Below, in pieces: positions 33,644 through 43,845 of a DNA stretch of 63,864 nucleotides (positions within the stretch are counted from its first letter, which is position 1; every line of letters begins with the position of its first letter). The notes under the pieces were generated by a model that did no database searches, was not told the DNA's origin, and was given only the letters and a program-made list of their open reading frames with translations. Where the stretch lies: contig NZ_JAMXOC010000018.1 of assembly GCF_024721265.1 (NCBI RefSeq), positions 1 to 63,864 on the forward strand, read 5' to 3'. The translations under genes were made by a program, and so were the position numbers. The DNA comes from Ohessyouella blattaphilus (GTDB taxonomy: Bacteria; Bacillota; Clostridia; Lachnospirales; Lachnospiraceae).

Positions 33644-33931
33644 TTAAATTACTTCCGTAGCCACATCCGCTTCTTCTGCTAACATCTCTTCATAACGCTC
33701 TAGAATAATCGTTTGAATATTCTCACGCGTCTGCGAATTAATTGGATGAGCCACGTCACGATACTCCCCATCGGCAGTTTTTTTGCTTGGCATAGCGATA
33801 AATAGTCCCTTTTCGCCTTCAATCACTTTAATGTCATGGACAACAAATTCATCCTCAATCGTAATTGAAACCACCGCTTTAAGCTTACCTTCCTTCGTGA
33901 TCCTTCTGATACGAACATCTGTAATCTTCAT
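33644..33931 (-). CDS. spoVG: Septation protein SpoVG
   Basis: A 95-residue Spo[41 protein letters not shown] and [22 protein letters not shown]. It is a small RNA/DNA-binding regulator affecting division, envelope and metabolism, and is also kept in non-sporulating Firmicutes. AAAGGAG lies eight bases upstream. It is 30 bases after glgD, apparently in the glgC-glgD transcript. Confidence 0.96.
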   Translation of the reverse strand: MKITDVRIRRITKEGKLKAVVSITIEDEFVVHDIKVIEGEKGLFIAMPSKKTADGEYRDVAHPINSQTRENIQTIILERYEEMLAEEADVATEVI

Positions 33932-33961
33932 TTTCAGCTCCTTTCTAGCTGATGCACCGAT

Positions 33962-35080
33962 CTATAGTGCATACCTCTCATTTTTTTCATTGACTACCCG
34001 GATACCATTTTCCCCAACGTACCTCGTATTTGCGCGAATCGTTCCTTTACTTTCCACAATACAATTTTCGATGTAGATGTTATCCCCAAGATAAACATCA
34101 TTTAAAATAATGGAATTTTTAACGATACAATTATTACCGACAAACACTTTTTTAAATAACACTGAGTTTTCCACATTACCGTTAATAATGCAACCGCTAG
34201 CGATCAAACTATTCTTGACATTCGCTTTCGGATTGTACTTGGCCGGTGGGTTATCAGATACCTTTGAATGAATATCCGGATGCTCTTGGAAGAAATACTT
34301 CCGCACATCTCGCTTAAGGAAATCCATGTTTGTTTGGTAATAGGCATCCACTGTGCTGATATTGCTCCAATAGCCATCTATTTTATAACCGTAAATCCGT
34401 TTCAGGTTCTTATACCTAACCAGAATATCGGTTACAAAATCATATCTACCTTCTTCGGCGCTATGCTCAATCAGATCGATTAATTGTCTTCTTCTGATTA
34501 CATAGATTCCCGTAGAAACATTTGCAGATGTAGCCACCATCGGTTTCTCTTGGAAGTCTACAATGCGCTTAGAATCGTCCATCGCGATTACCCCAAACCT
34601 CGTTGCGTCCTCTTCCGGTCCGAGTTCTTTATACGCCACCGTGATATCCGCTTTTTTCGCAATGTGATACTCTAAAATCTTATTAAAATCCATCTTATAG
34701 ATTACGTCCCCAGAAGCGATTACGACGTAGGGTTCGTGACTCTTCTTCAAAAAATCCAAATTTTGATAAATGGCGTCTGCCGTTCCCCGGTACCAGTAGC
34801 CATTATCCATAGTAATGGTCGGGGTAAAGACGAACAAGCCTCCATGCTTTCTACCAAAATCCCACCATTTAGACGAATTCAAATGTTCATTCAGCGACCG
34901 TGTGTTAAACTGAGTCAAAACGGCCACCTTTTGGATAGAGGAGTTAGACATATTGCTAAGCGAGAAATCAATTGCTCGATAGCTCCCAGCTATTGGCATC
35001 GCTGCCGTTGCCCGCTTCTTCGTCAATTCCTTAATCTTATGATTATTACCACCTGCTAGTATGATTCCTATTGCTCTCAT
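33962..35080 (-). CDS. glgD: GlgD, regulatory partner of glucose-1-phosphate adenylyltransferase
   Basis: A 372-residue paralogue of GlgC: an N-terminal nucleotidyltransferase-like domain ([24 protein letters not shown]) and a C-terminal left-handed beta-helix with hexapeptide repeats. The [11 protein letters not shown] loop departs from the catalytic GGQGSRLG of GlgC, as expected of a non-catalytic or modulatory subunit. It overlaps glgC by four bases (ATGA). Confidence 0.93.
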   Translation of the reverse strand: MRAIGIILAGGNNHKIKELTKKRATAAMPIAGSYRAIDFSLSNMSNSSIQKVAVLTQFNTRSLNEHLNSSKWWDFGRKHGGLFVFTPTITMDNGYWYRGTADAIYQNLDFLKKSHEPYVVIASGDVIYKMDFNKILEYHIAKKADITVAYKELGPEEDATRFGVIAMDDSKRIVDFQEKPMVATSANVSTGIYVIRRRQLIDLIEHSAEEGRYDFVTDILVRYKNLKRIYGYKIDGYWSNISTVDAYYQTNMDFLKRDVRKYFFQEHPDIHSKVSDNPPAKYNPKANVKNSLIASGCIINGNVENSVLFKKVFVGNNCIVKNSIILNDVYLGDNIYIENCIVESKGTIRANTRYVGENGIRVVNEKNERYAL

Positions 35081-36351
35081 GCGTCCACACCTACCTTTAT
35101 CAGAGTCTCGCCACTGTTCAACATGTTGTTAGGGTAATCTTCAAGTTCCGTTTCTCCTGAAATAGCGGTGTTTTTACCAATTTGGACATTATCGGGAATC
35201 ACTGAATTCTCACCGATTGTTACTAAACCAAATCCATAAATATCTGGTCGCAAGCCATTCGGAACCTCTGCCCCGACCCCGATCGTCACATGATCGCCAA
35301 TGGTTACCCCTTCGGCAATAATGCCCTTCTCGATATGGCAACCCTTGCCTATCTTGACATCTTTCATAATGATGCTGTCCCTAATCACCGTTCCTTCCTC
35401 AACGGATACTCCAGAACCGATAACACTATTGTAAATCTCACCATAAATACTACAACCATTGCCGATAATACTTTCCACCGTGACAGCCTCGGCAGCAATG
35501 TATTGGGGCGGGATGATGTCACTGTTTGTATAGATTTTCCAAAATTCCTCGTATAAATTAAATTCCGGCACCAAATCAACCAGTTCCATATTCGCTTCCC
35601 AGTATGACTGAAGCGTTCCTACATCCTTCCAGTAACCGCTGTACTCATAAGCGTAAATAGGACTGCCGCCCTCGTGGCAATAAGGAATAATATGCTTTCC
35701 AAAGTCACAGCCCTTGATATCCTGGTTCTTAATCAGAGCGTCCTTAAGCACTTCCCAACTAAAGATATAGATGCCCATAGAAGCCAGGTTGCTCTTTGGC
35801 TCCTCTGGTTTTTCCTGAAAATCGGTAATTCTACCATCCTCATCGGTTATCACAATTCCGAAGCGCTTCGCTTCCTCAATTGGTACTGACATGGTGGCAA
35901 GCGTCACGTCCGCCCCACTTTCTTTGTGATAATCAAGCATAACTTCATAATCCATCTTATAAATGTGATCACCAGACAATATTAAAACGTAATCTGGGTT
36001 ATACGTCTCCATATAAGTAAGATTTTGAAAAATCGCATTGGCAGTACCTGTGTACCACTCACTGTTTTGACTCTTCTCGTAAGGCGGCAGTACCGTTACC
36101 CCACCCACATTACGGTCTAAGTCCCAGGGAATGCCGATACCGATGTGTGTATTAAGCCGCAGCGGCTGATACTGGGTCAACACACCCACTGTATCAATGC
36201 CCGAATTAATGCAATTACTTAACGGAAAATCGATAATTCGATACTTTCCGCCAAACGCCACCGCCGGTTTTGCTACGTCCGCCGTCAACACTCCTAGTCT
36301 ACTACCCTGTCCGCCTGCTAACAGCATAGCAATCATTTCTTTCTTGGCCAT
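35077..36351 (-). CDS. glgC: Glucose-1-phosphate adenylyltransferase
   Basis: A 424-residue enzyme making ADP-glucose for glycogen. The nucleotide loop [25 protein letters not shown] and [11 protein letters not shown] are intact, and a beta-helix domain follows. The frame extends to 36456, but ATG 36351 (MAKKEMIAM) has AAGGGGTG upstream. It pairs with GlgD; glgA and glgB are outside the window. Confidence 0.96.
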   Translation of the reverse strand: MAKKEMIAMLLAGGQGSRLGVLTADVAKPAVAFGGKYRIIDFPLSNCINSGIDTVGVLTQYQPLRLNTHIGIGIPWDLDRNVGGVTVLPPYEKSQNSEWYTGTANAIFQNLTYMETYNPDYVLILSGDHIYKMDYEVMLDYHKESGADVTLATMSVPIEEAKRFGIVITDEDGRITDFQEKPEEPKSNLASMGIYIFSWEVLKDALIKNQDIKGCDFGKHIIPYCHEGGSPIYAYEYSGYWKDVGTLQSYWEANMELVDLVPEFNLYEEFWKIYTNSDIIPPQYIAAEAVTVESIIGNGCSIYGEIYNSVIGSGVSVEEGTVIRDSIIMKDVKIGKGCHIEKGIIAEGVTIGDHVTIGVGAEVPNGLRPDIYGFGLVTIGENSVIPDNVQIGKNTAISGETELEDYPNNMLNSGETLIKVGVDA

Positions 36352-36385
36352 TACAATCACCCCTTTTTTGGTATAAGTCAACATT

Positions 36386-36414
36386 ATTATAGCACATAAA
36401 AGGGCGCAAGTGAA
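36386..36414 (-). promoter_or_regulatory. glgC promoter
   Basis: TTCACT (36409-36414), 17-base spacer, and TATAAT (36386-36391) preceded by TGC, an extended -10. Confidence 0.7.
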
Positions 36415-36545
36415 CGATTTGTACAAAGCCTTTATGTTTTTTGCAGATAATACCAAAAAAATGACGTTTTCAAATAGAGAATGGCATTTTTCATATAATA
36501 AGTATATAATTACTAAGATACATTTATACCAAAGAAAGGACTAAC

Positions 36546-37925
36546 ATGTATAAAGTTGACTTTAAAAAACCTATTCACATCCACTTCATCGGTATCGGTG
36601 GTATCAGCATGAGTGGACTGGCAGAGATTTTAATAAAAGAAGGCTTCACCGTTTCTGGTTCTGATGTAAAGCCCTCCGCACTAACCACACGCTTAAGCAG
36701 CAAAGGAGCGACTATCGTCTTTTCGCAAACAGCTGAAAATATCACTGACACCATCGATTTAATTGTCTATACGGCCGCTGTTCACGACGATAACGAAGAA
36801 TACGCCGCCGCTAAAAAAAGCGGCATTCCCCTTCTTTCAAGAGCCGAGCTTCTAGGACAACTGATGAATAACTATCAAGTTCCCATTGCCGTAGCTGGTA
36901 CTCACGGAAAGACCACCACTACCTCCATGCTCTCTCACATCCTTCTCGCTGGCGACTTGGATCCCACCATCTCTGTGGGCGGTATTCTTAATTCTATCGG
37001 CGGCAATATCCGGGTTGGTGGAGGGGAGTATTTTGTAACGGAGGCCTGTGAATATACCAATAGCTTCCTCCACTTTTTCCCAAAAATCAGCGTCATCCTA
37101 AATATCGATGAAGACCACCTAGACTTCTTCAAAGATTTGGATGACATCTACGATTCCTTCCTGGCCTTTGCGAAGCTTTTACCAGCAGATGGCAACTTAG
37201 TGATCAATAATAGCATTCCCCGGGTTTCCCTCTTTAAAGAAGCCTTAGGAAACCGGCTTATTACCTACGGACTGACAGAGGACTGCCGGTATTTCGCCGA
37301 AGCCATCACCTATGACAGCTACGGCTGCCCATCTTTTGACTTATATATAGACGGTCAGAAAATCGATCGCCTTACCCTGGCGGTCACCGGTGAACACAAT
37401 GTGGAAAACGCTCTCGCCAGCATTGCCGTCTCTGAACTACTCGGTATTCCTTTAGAAGAGGTTAAAAAAGGACTGCTTAGCTTTAGTGGTACCAATCGCC
37501 GTTTTGAGAAAAAGGGCGAAAAAGACGGCGTCGTAATCATCGACGATTACGCCCATCACCCTACCGAGATAAGAGCCACCTTAGGGGCTGCCAAAGCCTA
37601 TCCGCACCGAGAGATTTGGTGTATTTTCCAGCCTCACACCTACACTCGTACCAAGGCTCTCTTTCACGAGTTTGCCAGGGCTCTGGCACTTGCAGACCAC
37701 GTGATTTTGACAGATATTTACGCCGCTAGGGAGACCGATAACCTAGGTGTGTCCGCTGAAGGATTAGCGGCTGAAATCAAGGTGCACGGCAGCGATGCTT
37801 ACTATCTTCCCTCTTTCGCGGAAATTGAAAAGTTTTGTCTAGAAAACTGCAAAAAAGGGGACCTGTTGATAACTATGGGTGCCGGAGACGTTGTAAGTAT
37901 TGGGGAATCCATCTTAGAAAGTTAA
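36546..37925 (+). CDS. murC: UDP-N-acetylmuramate--L-alanine ligase
   Basis: A 459-residue Mur ligase: GIGGISMSGLAEIL at the N-terminus, the ATP loop AVAGTHGKTTTTSM near residue 120, ACEYTNSF and IDDYAHHPTEI. It adds the first amino acid to the peptidoglycan stem. The start has AAAGGA upstream. It is first in a rightward run; the replication genes after it have their own promoter. Confidence 0.97.
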   Translation: MYKVDFKKPIHIHFIGIGGISMSGLAEILIKEGFTVSGSDVKPSALTTRLSSKGATIVFSQTAENITDTIDLIVYTAAVHDDNEEYAAAKKSGIPLLSRAELLGQLMNNYQVPIAVAGTHGKTTTTSMLSHILLAGDLDPTISVGGILNSIGGNIRVGGGEYFVTEACEYTNSFLHFFPKISVILNIDEDHLDFFKDLDDIYDSFLAFAKLLPADGNLVINNSIPRVSLFKEALGNRLITYGLTEDCRYFAEAITYDSYGCPSFDLYIDGQKIDRLTLAVTGEHNVENALASIAVSELLGIPLEEVKKGLLSFSGTNRRFEKKGEKDGVVIIDDYAHHPTEIRATLGAAKAYPHREIWCIFQPHTYTRTKALFHEFARALALADHVILTDIYAARETDNLGVSAEGLAAEIKVHGSDAYYLPSFAEIEKFCLENCKKGDLLITMGAGDVVSIGESILES

Positions 37926-37926
37926 G

Positions 37927-37958
37927 TTATCCACAATATCCACAGTTTTTTATCCACA
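37927..37958 (+). promoter_or_regulatory. Three tandem DnaA boxes
   Basis: TTATCCACA at 37927-37935, ATATCCACA at 37936-37944 and TTATCCACA at 37950-37958, all in the same orientation. The first and third match the strict consensus TTATNCACA. They begin just after the murC stop and precede the promoter of the DnaD-like/DnaI-like genes. Confidence 0.8.
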
Positions 37959-38008
37959 AAAAAGTCCTTTTTCGATGCAAAAAGTCCTTTTTTTCTCCCA
38001 GCTCCCGG

Positions 38009-38017
38009 TGCTATAAT
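38009..38017 (+). promoter_or_regulatory. Extended -10 promoter of the dnaD-like operon
   Basis: TGCTATAAT with the hexamer at 38012-38017, 43 bases before the start. No convincing -35; a T-rich direct repeat lies where it would be. Confidence 0.6.
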
Positions 38018-38059
38018 AACTCTCACGAGCTAGCACAACACGAGGAGGGAACATCAAGA

Positions 38060-39034
38060 ATGAAACGCTTAAAATTAAAAAATAACGCCCGTACACACTC
38101 CATTGTAATCGACTATGATTTTCTCGATTACCATATGCCAAGAGCCAATGGAGAATTCGTAAAAGTATACTTATTATTACTGAAACACCTAACTGCCCCC
38201 TCCGGAACCTTATCGATTACAAAGATTGCTGACAGCCTTGAAATGACGGAAAAAGACGTTATGCGGGCTTTAAAATATTGGGAAAAAGAAGGATTAATCG
38301 AATATTCTGACGCTGCCGCAAAGACAGCACCACCGGTAGCCCCAGCGGCTCCCGTGGTACCGATTAATGGGAACGGCGTAACCGATATCCAGTTATTTCG
38401 CACCAAAGAAAGCAAGAAAGAGTTAAAGCAACTCTTTTTTATTGCTGAGCAGTACTTAGGAAAGACCCTCTCCCCAGCAGAAGCCGAGACCATTGCTTTT
38501 ATTCGGGAGGAGTTAAAACTATCCACCGATGTTATCGATTATCTAATCGAATACTGTGTGGAAAATGGTCACAAACATTTAAGCTATATCAAGAAAGTGG
38601 CGATTACCTGGAGCGAGGAAGGCATCGATACCGTCGACGCCGCTAAAAGTCAGGTTGTCACTCACCAAAAGAAATGTTATGCTATCTGTAGAGTTTTTGG
38701 GATTAATGGCCGCTCCTTAGCTGCCGTTGAAAGCGATTACGTAAAACGCTGGTCTGAGGAGTATAACTTTCCTCTAGATATTATTATCGAAGCCTGCAAC
38801 CGCACCATTGCTACCACTCACAACCCTAGCTTCGAATACGCCGATAAGATTCTCGGCAACTGGTTTGCTAGCGGTGTCAAAACCAAGGATGATATTAATG
38901 AGCTAGATAATAACTTTAAAGCCGGAAAAGCTGCTAAACGAGCTTCCGGAAATAAAGCGAACAAAAATAATTTTAACAACTTCGACGAACGTGACTACGA
39001 CATGGATGAACTCGCGCGTAAGTTGATACAATAA
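38060..39034 (+). CDS. DnaD-domain replication initiation protein
   Basis: A 324-residue protein with an N-terminal winged helix (FVKVYLLLLKHLTAP...SLEMTEKDVMRALKYWEKEGLIEY), a Pro/Ala linker and a DnaD/DnaB-like C-terminal domain (AEAETIAFIREELKLSTDVIDYLIEYC, then YIKKVAITWSEEGI). The family helps load the replicative helicase. The frame extends far upstream, but ATG 38060 with AGGAGGG is the clear start. It lies 28 bases before the helicase-loader gene. Confidence 0.9.
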   Translation: MKRLKLKNNARTHSIVIDYDFLDYHMPRANGEFVKVYLLLLKHLTAPSGTLSITKIADSLEMTEKDVMRALKYWEKEGLIEYSDAAAKTAPPVAPAAPVVPINGNGVTDIQLFRTKESKKELKQLFFIAEQYLGKTLSPAEAETIAFIREELKLSTDVIDYLIEYCVENGHKHLSYIKKVAITWSEEGIDTVDAAKSQVVTHQKKCYAICRVFGINGRSLAAVESDYVKRWSEEYNFPLDIIIEACNRTIATTHNPSFEYADKILGNWFASGVKTKDDINELDNNFKAGKAAKRASGNKANKNNFNNFDERDYDMDELARKLIQ

Positions 39035-39062
39035 TTAAAAGAACGTTTAGTAAGGAGACGAT

Positions 39063-40028
39063 ATGCCACTTCCGACTAACTTGTACGACCAAATCATGCG
39101 TACATACGAGCAACGGCAATTAGATAATCATAAACGACAAATGGCTCGCTACGACGAGGTTTATGAAAACATACCAGCCATCAAGGAACTGGATAATCGC
39201 GTCTCTACCCTTTCAATCGCTAAAGCAAAGCAGATGATAGAAGGAGATGAAACCGTCCTCGGTTCAATTAAAGAGGATCTTCATCTCCTTTTTTTGGAGA
39301 AACGAAACCTCCTCAAAGAACACGGTTATCCCGCTGATTATCTAGAGCCAACCTATACTTGCGAAGACTGTCAGGATACTGGCTATATAGACAATAAAAA
39401 ATGCCACTGCTTTAAGCAGCAAGAGATCAAGCTACTTTATCGCCAGTCTAATCTGGGCGAAATTTTAAAGGATGAAAACTTCTCCACCTTCGATTTGAAT
39501 TACTATAGCGATAAGGATAATCACGGCGGCCGCTCCTCTAGAGAGTCTGCCATAATCGCTCTAAACGCTTGCCAGGCCTTTGCCAATAACTTTATGAAAA
39601 CCCATGAGAACTTATTACTTTTTGGGGATACTGGGGTGGGAAAAACCTTTTTGACCCACTGTGTGGCCAAGCAGGCAATCGCCGATAATCGCTCGGTGGT
39701 CTATTTTACGGCAACGGACTTCTTTAACACCTTAGCCGATGAGGCGTTTCGCCACAAGGGCAACAGCGAAAATATCGAAAACTGCGACTTGTTAATTATT
39801 GACGACTTAGGCACGGAATTCGCTAATAGCTTTACGAATTCCCAATTATTTGCCTTTATTAATGATCGCATCTTACACCGAAAAGCGACTATCATTTCCA
39901 CGAACTTATCGCCTGGAGATTTGAAAATTCAGTATTCTGAGCGCATCTTCTCCAGACTTAGCAGTGCTTATACCATTCTCCGCATGACCGGAGAAGACAT
40001 TCGGATACAAAAGAAACTTAACAAGTAA
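39063..40028 (+). CDS. DnaC/DnaI-like helicase loader
   Basis: A 321-residue AAA+ loader: an N-terminal zinc module (CEDCQDTGYIDNKKCHCF), Walker A GDTGVGKTFLTHCVA, Walker B DLLIIDDLGTE and sensor ISTNLSPGDL...RIFSRL. It delivers the replicative helicase to DNA. It is paired with the DnaD-like gene as in other clostridia, and its TAATG stop touches an alternative prs frame. Confidence 0.93.
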   Translation: MPLPTNLYDQIMRTYEQRQLDNHKRQMARYDEVYENIPAIKELDNRVSTLSIAKAKQMIEGDETVLGSIKEDLHLLFLEKRNLLKEHGYPADYLEPTYTCEDCQDTGYIDNKKCHCFKQQEIKLLYRQSNLGEILKDENFSTFDLNYYSDKDNHGGRSSRESAIIALNACQAFANNFMKTHENLLLFGDTGVGKTFLTHCVAKQAIADNRSVVYFTATDFFNTLADEAFRHKGNSENIENCDLLIIDDLGTEFANSFTNSQLFAFINDRILHRKATIISTNLSPGDLKIQYSERIFSRLSSAYTILRMTGEDIRIQKKLNK

Positions 40029-40042
40029 TGAGGAGGAAGAAA

Positions 40043-41227
40043 ATGATTACCCGAAGTAAAAGAGAGTTGGATAATGTCCCCGTAGGAAGCCTGGGGCTTA
40101 TCGCCATCAAAGGTTGTGAAAAACTTGGAGAAAAGGTGGACAATTATCTTGTGAAATGGCGCGAGGAAAGTAGCCACGAGCACAAGGATAACATCATCTT
40201 TTCCGGCTATGAAAAGGACAGCTTTTTAATCGACGCCCAGGTACCCAGATTCGGTTCTGGAGAAGCCAAAGGCATTATCAATGAATCCGTTCGTGGCATG
40301 GACCTCTACCTAATGGTAGATGTAACCAACTATAGTGAAACTTACTCTCTTACCGGCAATACCAATCATTTATCCCCAGACGATCACTACCAAAACCTAA
40401 AGCGCATCATCGCCGCTATCGGCGGTAAAGGTCGCCGGGTAAACGTAATCATGCCTTTCCTCTATGAAAGTCGTCAGCACAAACGTAGCTCTAGGGAATC
40501 TCTCGACTGCGCTCTGGCACTTCAGGAGCTAGTCCGCATGGGCGTTGATAACATCATCACCTTTGATGCTCACGACCCCCGGGTGTCAAACGCCATCCCT
40601 TTAAGTGGGTTTGAAACAGTACGACCGACTTACCAGTTTATCAAAGGCTTGTTGCGCCACGTCAAAGACCTGCAGATCGATAGTGAACATATGATGGCTA
40701 TTAGCCCTGATGAAGGTGCTACTGAGCGCGCCGTATATCTTGCTAACGTGCTAAATCTGGATATGGGAATGTTCTACAAACGCCGAGACTACACCAAGCT
40801 TGTAGACGGTCGCAACCCTATCGTCGCCCACGAATTCCTGGGTTCCTCGGTAGAAGGTAAAGATGTGATTATTCTCGACGATATGATCTCTTCCGGCGAC
40901 AGTATCCTTGATGTTGCTCGCCAGCTAAAACAGCGAAAAGCCAAACGCATCTTCGCTGCTGCCACCTTCGGCCTCTTCACCAATGGCTTCGATAAATTCG
41001 ACCAAGCTTACGAAGACGGTTTAATTAACGGCATTCTTACCACCAACTTAATTTACCAACCAAAGGAGCTCCTAGAGCGCCCTTACTATATCAACTGCGA
41101 CATGAGTAAGTACATCGCTCTCCTTGTGGATACCCTCAATCACGACGGTTCCTTAAGTAGCATTCTGAATCCTATCGAGAGAATTCAGGACGTAGTAAAA
41201 CGCTATAATGCAGGGGAAGATATCTAA
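40043..41227 (+). CDS. prs: Ribose-phosphate pyrophosphokinase
   Basis: A 394-residue PRPP synthase of the long clostridial type, with MPFLYESRQHKRSSRESLDC, FDAHDPRVSNA and the PRPP loop VIILDDMISSGDSILDVA. It makes PRPP from ribose-5-P and ATP. ATG 40043 has GAGGAGG at proper spacing and is preferred to ATG 40028. It follows the helicase loader and ends in a strong terminator. Confidence 0.94.
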   Translation: MITRSKRELDNVPVGSLGLIAIKGCEKLGEKVDNYLVKWREESSHEHKDNIIFSGYEKDSFLIDAQVPRFGSGEAKGIINESVRGMDLYLMVDVTNYSETYSLTGNTNHLSPDDHYQNLKRIIAAIGGKGRRVNVIMPFLYESRQHKRSSRESLDCALALQELVRMGVDNIITFDAHDPRVSNAIPLSGFETVRPTYQFIKGLLRHVKDLQIDSEHMMAISPDEGATERAVYLANVLNLDMGMFYKRRDYTKLVDGRNPIVAHEFLGSSVEGKDVIILDDMISSGDSILDVARQLKQRKAKRIFAAATFGLFTNGFDKFDQAYEDGLINGILTTNLIYQPKELLERPYYINCDMSKYIALLVDTLNHDGSLSSILNPIERIQDVVKRYNAGEDI

Positions 41228-41231
41228 ACAC

Positions 41232-41265
41232 AAAAAAGAATTTGCGTTATGCAAATTCTTTTTTT
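41232..41265. terminator. Bidirectional terminator between prs and the SbcC-like gene
   Basis: AAAAAAGAATTTGC/GCAAATTCTTTTTTT around GTTAT. It serves both converging transcripts. Confidence 0.92.
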
Positions 41266-41272
41266 CATGTTT

Positions 41273-42790
41273 TCACATCTTTATTTCATTTACGTCAATT
41301 CCTAACTCTTCCGCTAGGCGCCCTTCTCTTTTATGGCAGGTGAACAGGAGCGTCTGACCTTTTCTCTCTGTTAGGTACGCCAATACCGAAGATAAGCGCT
41401 CATCATCGTAATAGACGAAGGTATCGTCTAAGAGTAGTGGGTACCCTTCGCCAAACATGATTTCCGTTATCGCTACCCGCAGGGAGAAGTACACCTGCTC
41501 GATTGTCCCTTTGGAGAGTTGTTCGATGGGAATGCGCATATCCTGACTATAAATAAATATCTGCATCTTCTCGTCTACGGAGATCCTAGTATACTTGTCA
41601 GCCGTTATCTTCCCGAGGATTTCCGATATCCGCTGGCTTAAGCTACCTTCAAGCTTTACTCTAATCTCTTCGGAAAGCGTACTTAAGCGTTCCATAGCGA
41701 GCTTTACCGCCTCCTTTTTACGCTCTTGACGAAGACGTAGTTCAGAGATTTCCGCAAACTCTTCTAACCGTTCTTTTAGATTATAGTACTGCTGCTTCTT
41801 GTCTTGCAGTTCCTCTTGAATTCGTCCTCGCTTCCACATGAGTTCCTGATAGCTTAGGACTTCCTTCTTGCCCGCTATTTCTTCCAACACTTTTTCGGGC
41901 TCTGTCTTCGTCTCCGTCTTCGCGACTTTCAAGCGATTCCAACTATATATAATGCTTAGTAAAAGGGCTAATACGGAGATAAAATAGTTCCAAGGCCTAG
42001 GAATAAAGATAAAGAGACTGATAATCGCTGCGATAAAGATAAGTATTTCTACCGGGTGGATTCGCCATTTATGGGTCTTTTGAATGTAGTTATCCTCTTC
42101 CTTCTTGGCAAGTTTTAGGCTCTCGGCTAGGGCTTCTTTTTCTTCTTCTAGCTGATGTACATCTCGCCACACATACGTCATTTCCGCTTCGATCGCTTCT
42201 TTTTGCTTTCTTCTTTTTTCTACCGCTACGCGAATCTCTTTATCCTCTTGCTTACCCTTCTCGGCTAAGTAATGAAAGGCAGCTTCATAGTGAATATCCC
42301 GGCCCCCAGATAGATAATAGCCGGTGGCATAGTCGTTAAAATAGGCTGCCAGGCTTTCATCCGTTCTGGCACTTAACTGTTTAATCGAGATTGTGTTATC
42401 ATACGTCTCCTCTGTGAGCCCTTCGAGAATCCGGGGTAAATCGCTTTCAACGTCCAACTCCTTACCGTCTTCAAGACGATAAAACCGGGTCTCCTTTTCT
42501 CCTTCGGAAAAGCTACGGTTGATTACGTAGGTCATCTTTTCATGCTCTAGCTTAAGGCTCCCGGCGTAATAATTTCCCATCTCCCAAGGCTTATAGCGGG
42601 AAAAATCATCTGTCTTCGAAGCCAGACCACGTTTCCTTTTCAGACCGAAAAGCATACCCTTAAGAAACGTATGGAGAGTGGTCTTTCCCGCCTCATTCTC
42701 GCCATAAATAATATTTAAGCCAGCTTTAAACCTTAGGTCCCTTTCCCTTAGTTTCCCGAAGTTTTTCACTTGTACACTTTTAAACTTCAT
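41273..42790 (-). CDS. Short Rad50/SbcC-like ATPase with a transmembrane hairpin (YhaN-like)
   Basis: A 505-residue ABC-type SMC-like ATPase: Walker A GENEAGKT at 30-37, signature-like LSKGTIEQVYFSLRVA near 425, Walker B LLLDDTF near 453, and a CHKRE histidine loop. Coiled-coil arms are short and the middle holds two membrane segments (about 247-263 and 267-283) where Rad50 proteins have a zinc hook. It overlaps the phosphoesterase gene by four bases. By family it should act with it as a DNA-end nuclease, probably at the membrane. Confidence 0.85.
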   Translation of the reverse strand: MKFKSVQVKNFGKLRERDLRFKAGLNIIYGENEAGKTTLHTFLKGMLFGLKRKRGLASKTDDFSRYKPWEMGNYYAGSLKLEHEKMTYVINRSFSEGEKETRFYRLEDGKELDVESDLPRILEGLTEETYDNTISIKQLSARTDESLAAYFNDYATGYYLSGGRDIHYEAAFHYLAEKGKQEDKEIRVAVEKRRKQKEAIEAEMTYVWRDVHQLEEEKEALAESLKLAKKEEDNYIQKTHKWRIHPVEILIFIAAIISLFIFIPRPWNYFISVLALLLSIIYSWNRLKVAKTETKTEPEKVLEEIAGKKEVLSYQELMWKRGRIQEELQDKKQQYYNLKERLEEFAEISELRLRQERKKEAVKLAMERLSTLSEEIRVKLEGSLSQRISEILGKITADKYTRISVDEKMQIFIYSQDMRIPIEQLSKGTIEQVYFSLRVAITEIMFGEGYPLLLDDTFVYYDDERLSSVLAYLTERKGQTLLFTCHKREGRLAEELGIDVNEIKM

Positions 42791-43845
42791 CGTTCATCCC
42801 TTCTCGTTCGCATCAGCGCCTCAACTCCTTGGATAAGCGCTTCGTACTCCAGACTTCCTTCTTCGGCATCCTTAAAAGAGGCGATAAATTTGCCTAGGAG
42901 ATTATTTTCATTCTTGTTATATAGCTTCTCCAGATCGTAATACGGTTCCGTATCGTCAATAATTTCTACAATATTGCCGAGCGTGTCAAAATTCTCGGTA
43001 TCGTACACCACCTCCGCGTGGCGATTGCCCACAAGAATCACCTTATACATATTCTCCCGCCCGTGCTGCCAAATCTCATCCTGGACCTTATCTCGCAGGG
43101 CATGACCACTCAGTTCTCTGTCCGTAGTCACTCTAAGCTCAATGTATTTGCGCTTGGCAAAAGGCACAAAGGTAAGCTTTAGCTGAGCATCTACTAGCTC
43201 GCCTTCGATAAAGCCGTGGTCCCCCGTTTCCGTCTTATCGAGAGGCTCTAGGGAACCAGCATAAGCCATTTTCCCTGGCACTACAATTTCTGGCTTGTGA
43301 ATATGCCCAAGGGCAACGTAGTCAAAACCGCTAGCTGCCAACGCATTTTTATCAAAGGGCAGGTGCTTCCCATCCCCACCGTGTAGGAGCAAAATGTGAC
43401 TAGTGGTGTCGGCACTAGGAGCTAACCGGGGCAGCGCCCCCTCCATAATCGGCGTGTGATAACTAAAGCCATAGACCGCTAGCTTAAGTTCGGGAAACTC
43501 TACAAAGTCCAGTTCCTTATCCGATAAAAAATACACCAAAGACTCCCATTGATACGTCAAGTAAAAGGATCTTGGCTTAATGTAGTCGTGATTTCCCGCA
43601 ATCATCACCACCCGGGTATCAATAAGCTTAGAAAAAAGATAATCAAGCTCCTTAAGCTCCCGGAGTAGGGGTTGATGGTGAAAAACATCTCCGGAAAAAA
43701 GTAAAAGTTCCACTTTATGTTCGTTACAATACGTCACGACCCGCTCCAACGTCTCATAAAACTCCTGGTCTCGGTTCTTACTGTAAGCCCTCCCGCTATC
43801 CGGCTCCGCACCTAAATGCAGATCACCAATATGTATAAACTTCAT
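42787..43845 (-). CDS. SbcD/YhaO-like metallophosphoesterase (DNA exonuclease family)
   Basis: A 352-residue calcineurin-like phosphoesterase: MKFIHIGDLHLGAEPDSGRA, FSGDVFHHQPL, VMIAGNHDY, LLLHGGDGKH and YVALGHIHKPE give the full two-metal centre. A C-terminal capping region follows. It resembles the nuclease half of SbcCD/Mre11. The start directly follows the kinase stop codon, so it is translationally linked to the two-component genes. Confidence 0.9.
   Translation of the reverse strand: MKFIHIGDLHLGAEPDSGRAYSKNRDQEFYETLERVVTYCNEHKVELLLFSGDVFHHQPLLRELKELDYLFSKLIDTRVVMIAGNHDYIKPRSFYLTYQWESLVYFLSDKELDFVEFPELKLAVYGFSYHTPIMEGALPRLAPSADTTSHILLLHGGDGKHLPFDKNALAASGFDYVALGHIHKPEIVVPGKMAYAGSLEPLDKTETGDHGFIEGELVDAQLKLTFVPFAKRKYIELRVTTDRELSGHALRDKVQDEIWQHGRENMYKVILVGNRHAEVVYDTENFDTLGNIVEIIDDTEPYYDLEKLYNKNENNLLGKFIASFKDAEEGSLEYEALIQGVEALMRTRRDER

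Noticed and set aside
36481-36545. murC promoter from two TATAAT strings
   Set aside because: Neither string has a convincing -35 at normal spacing, so it is not listed as a feature.
37835-38059. N-terminal extension of the DnaD-like protein
   Set aside because: It overlaps murC and the DnaA-box region; the ATG at 38060 has an AGGAGGG and the conserved start.
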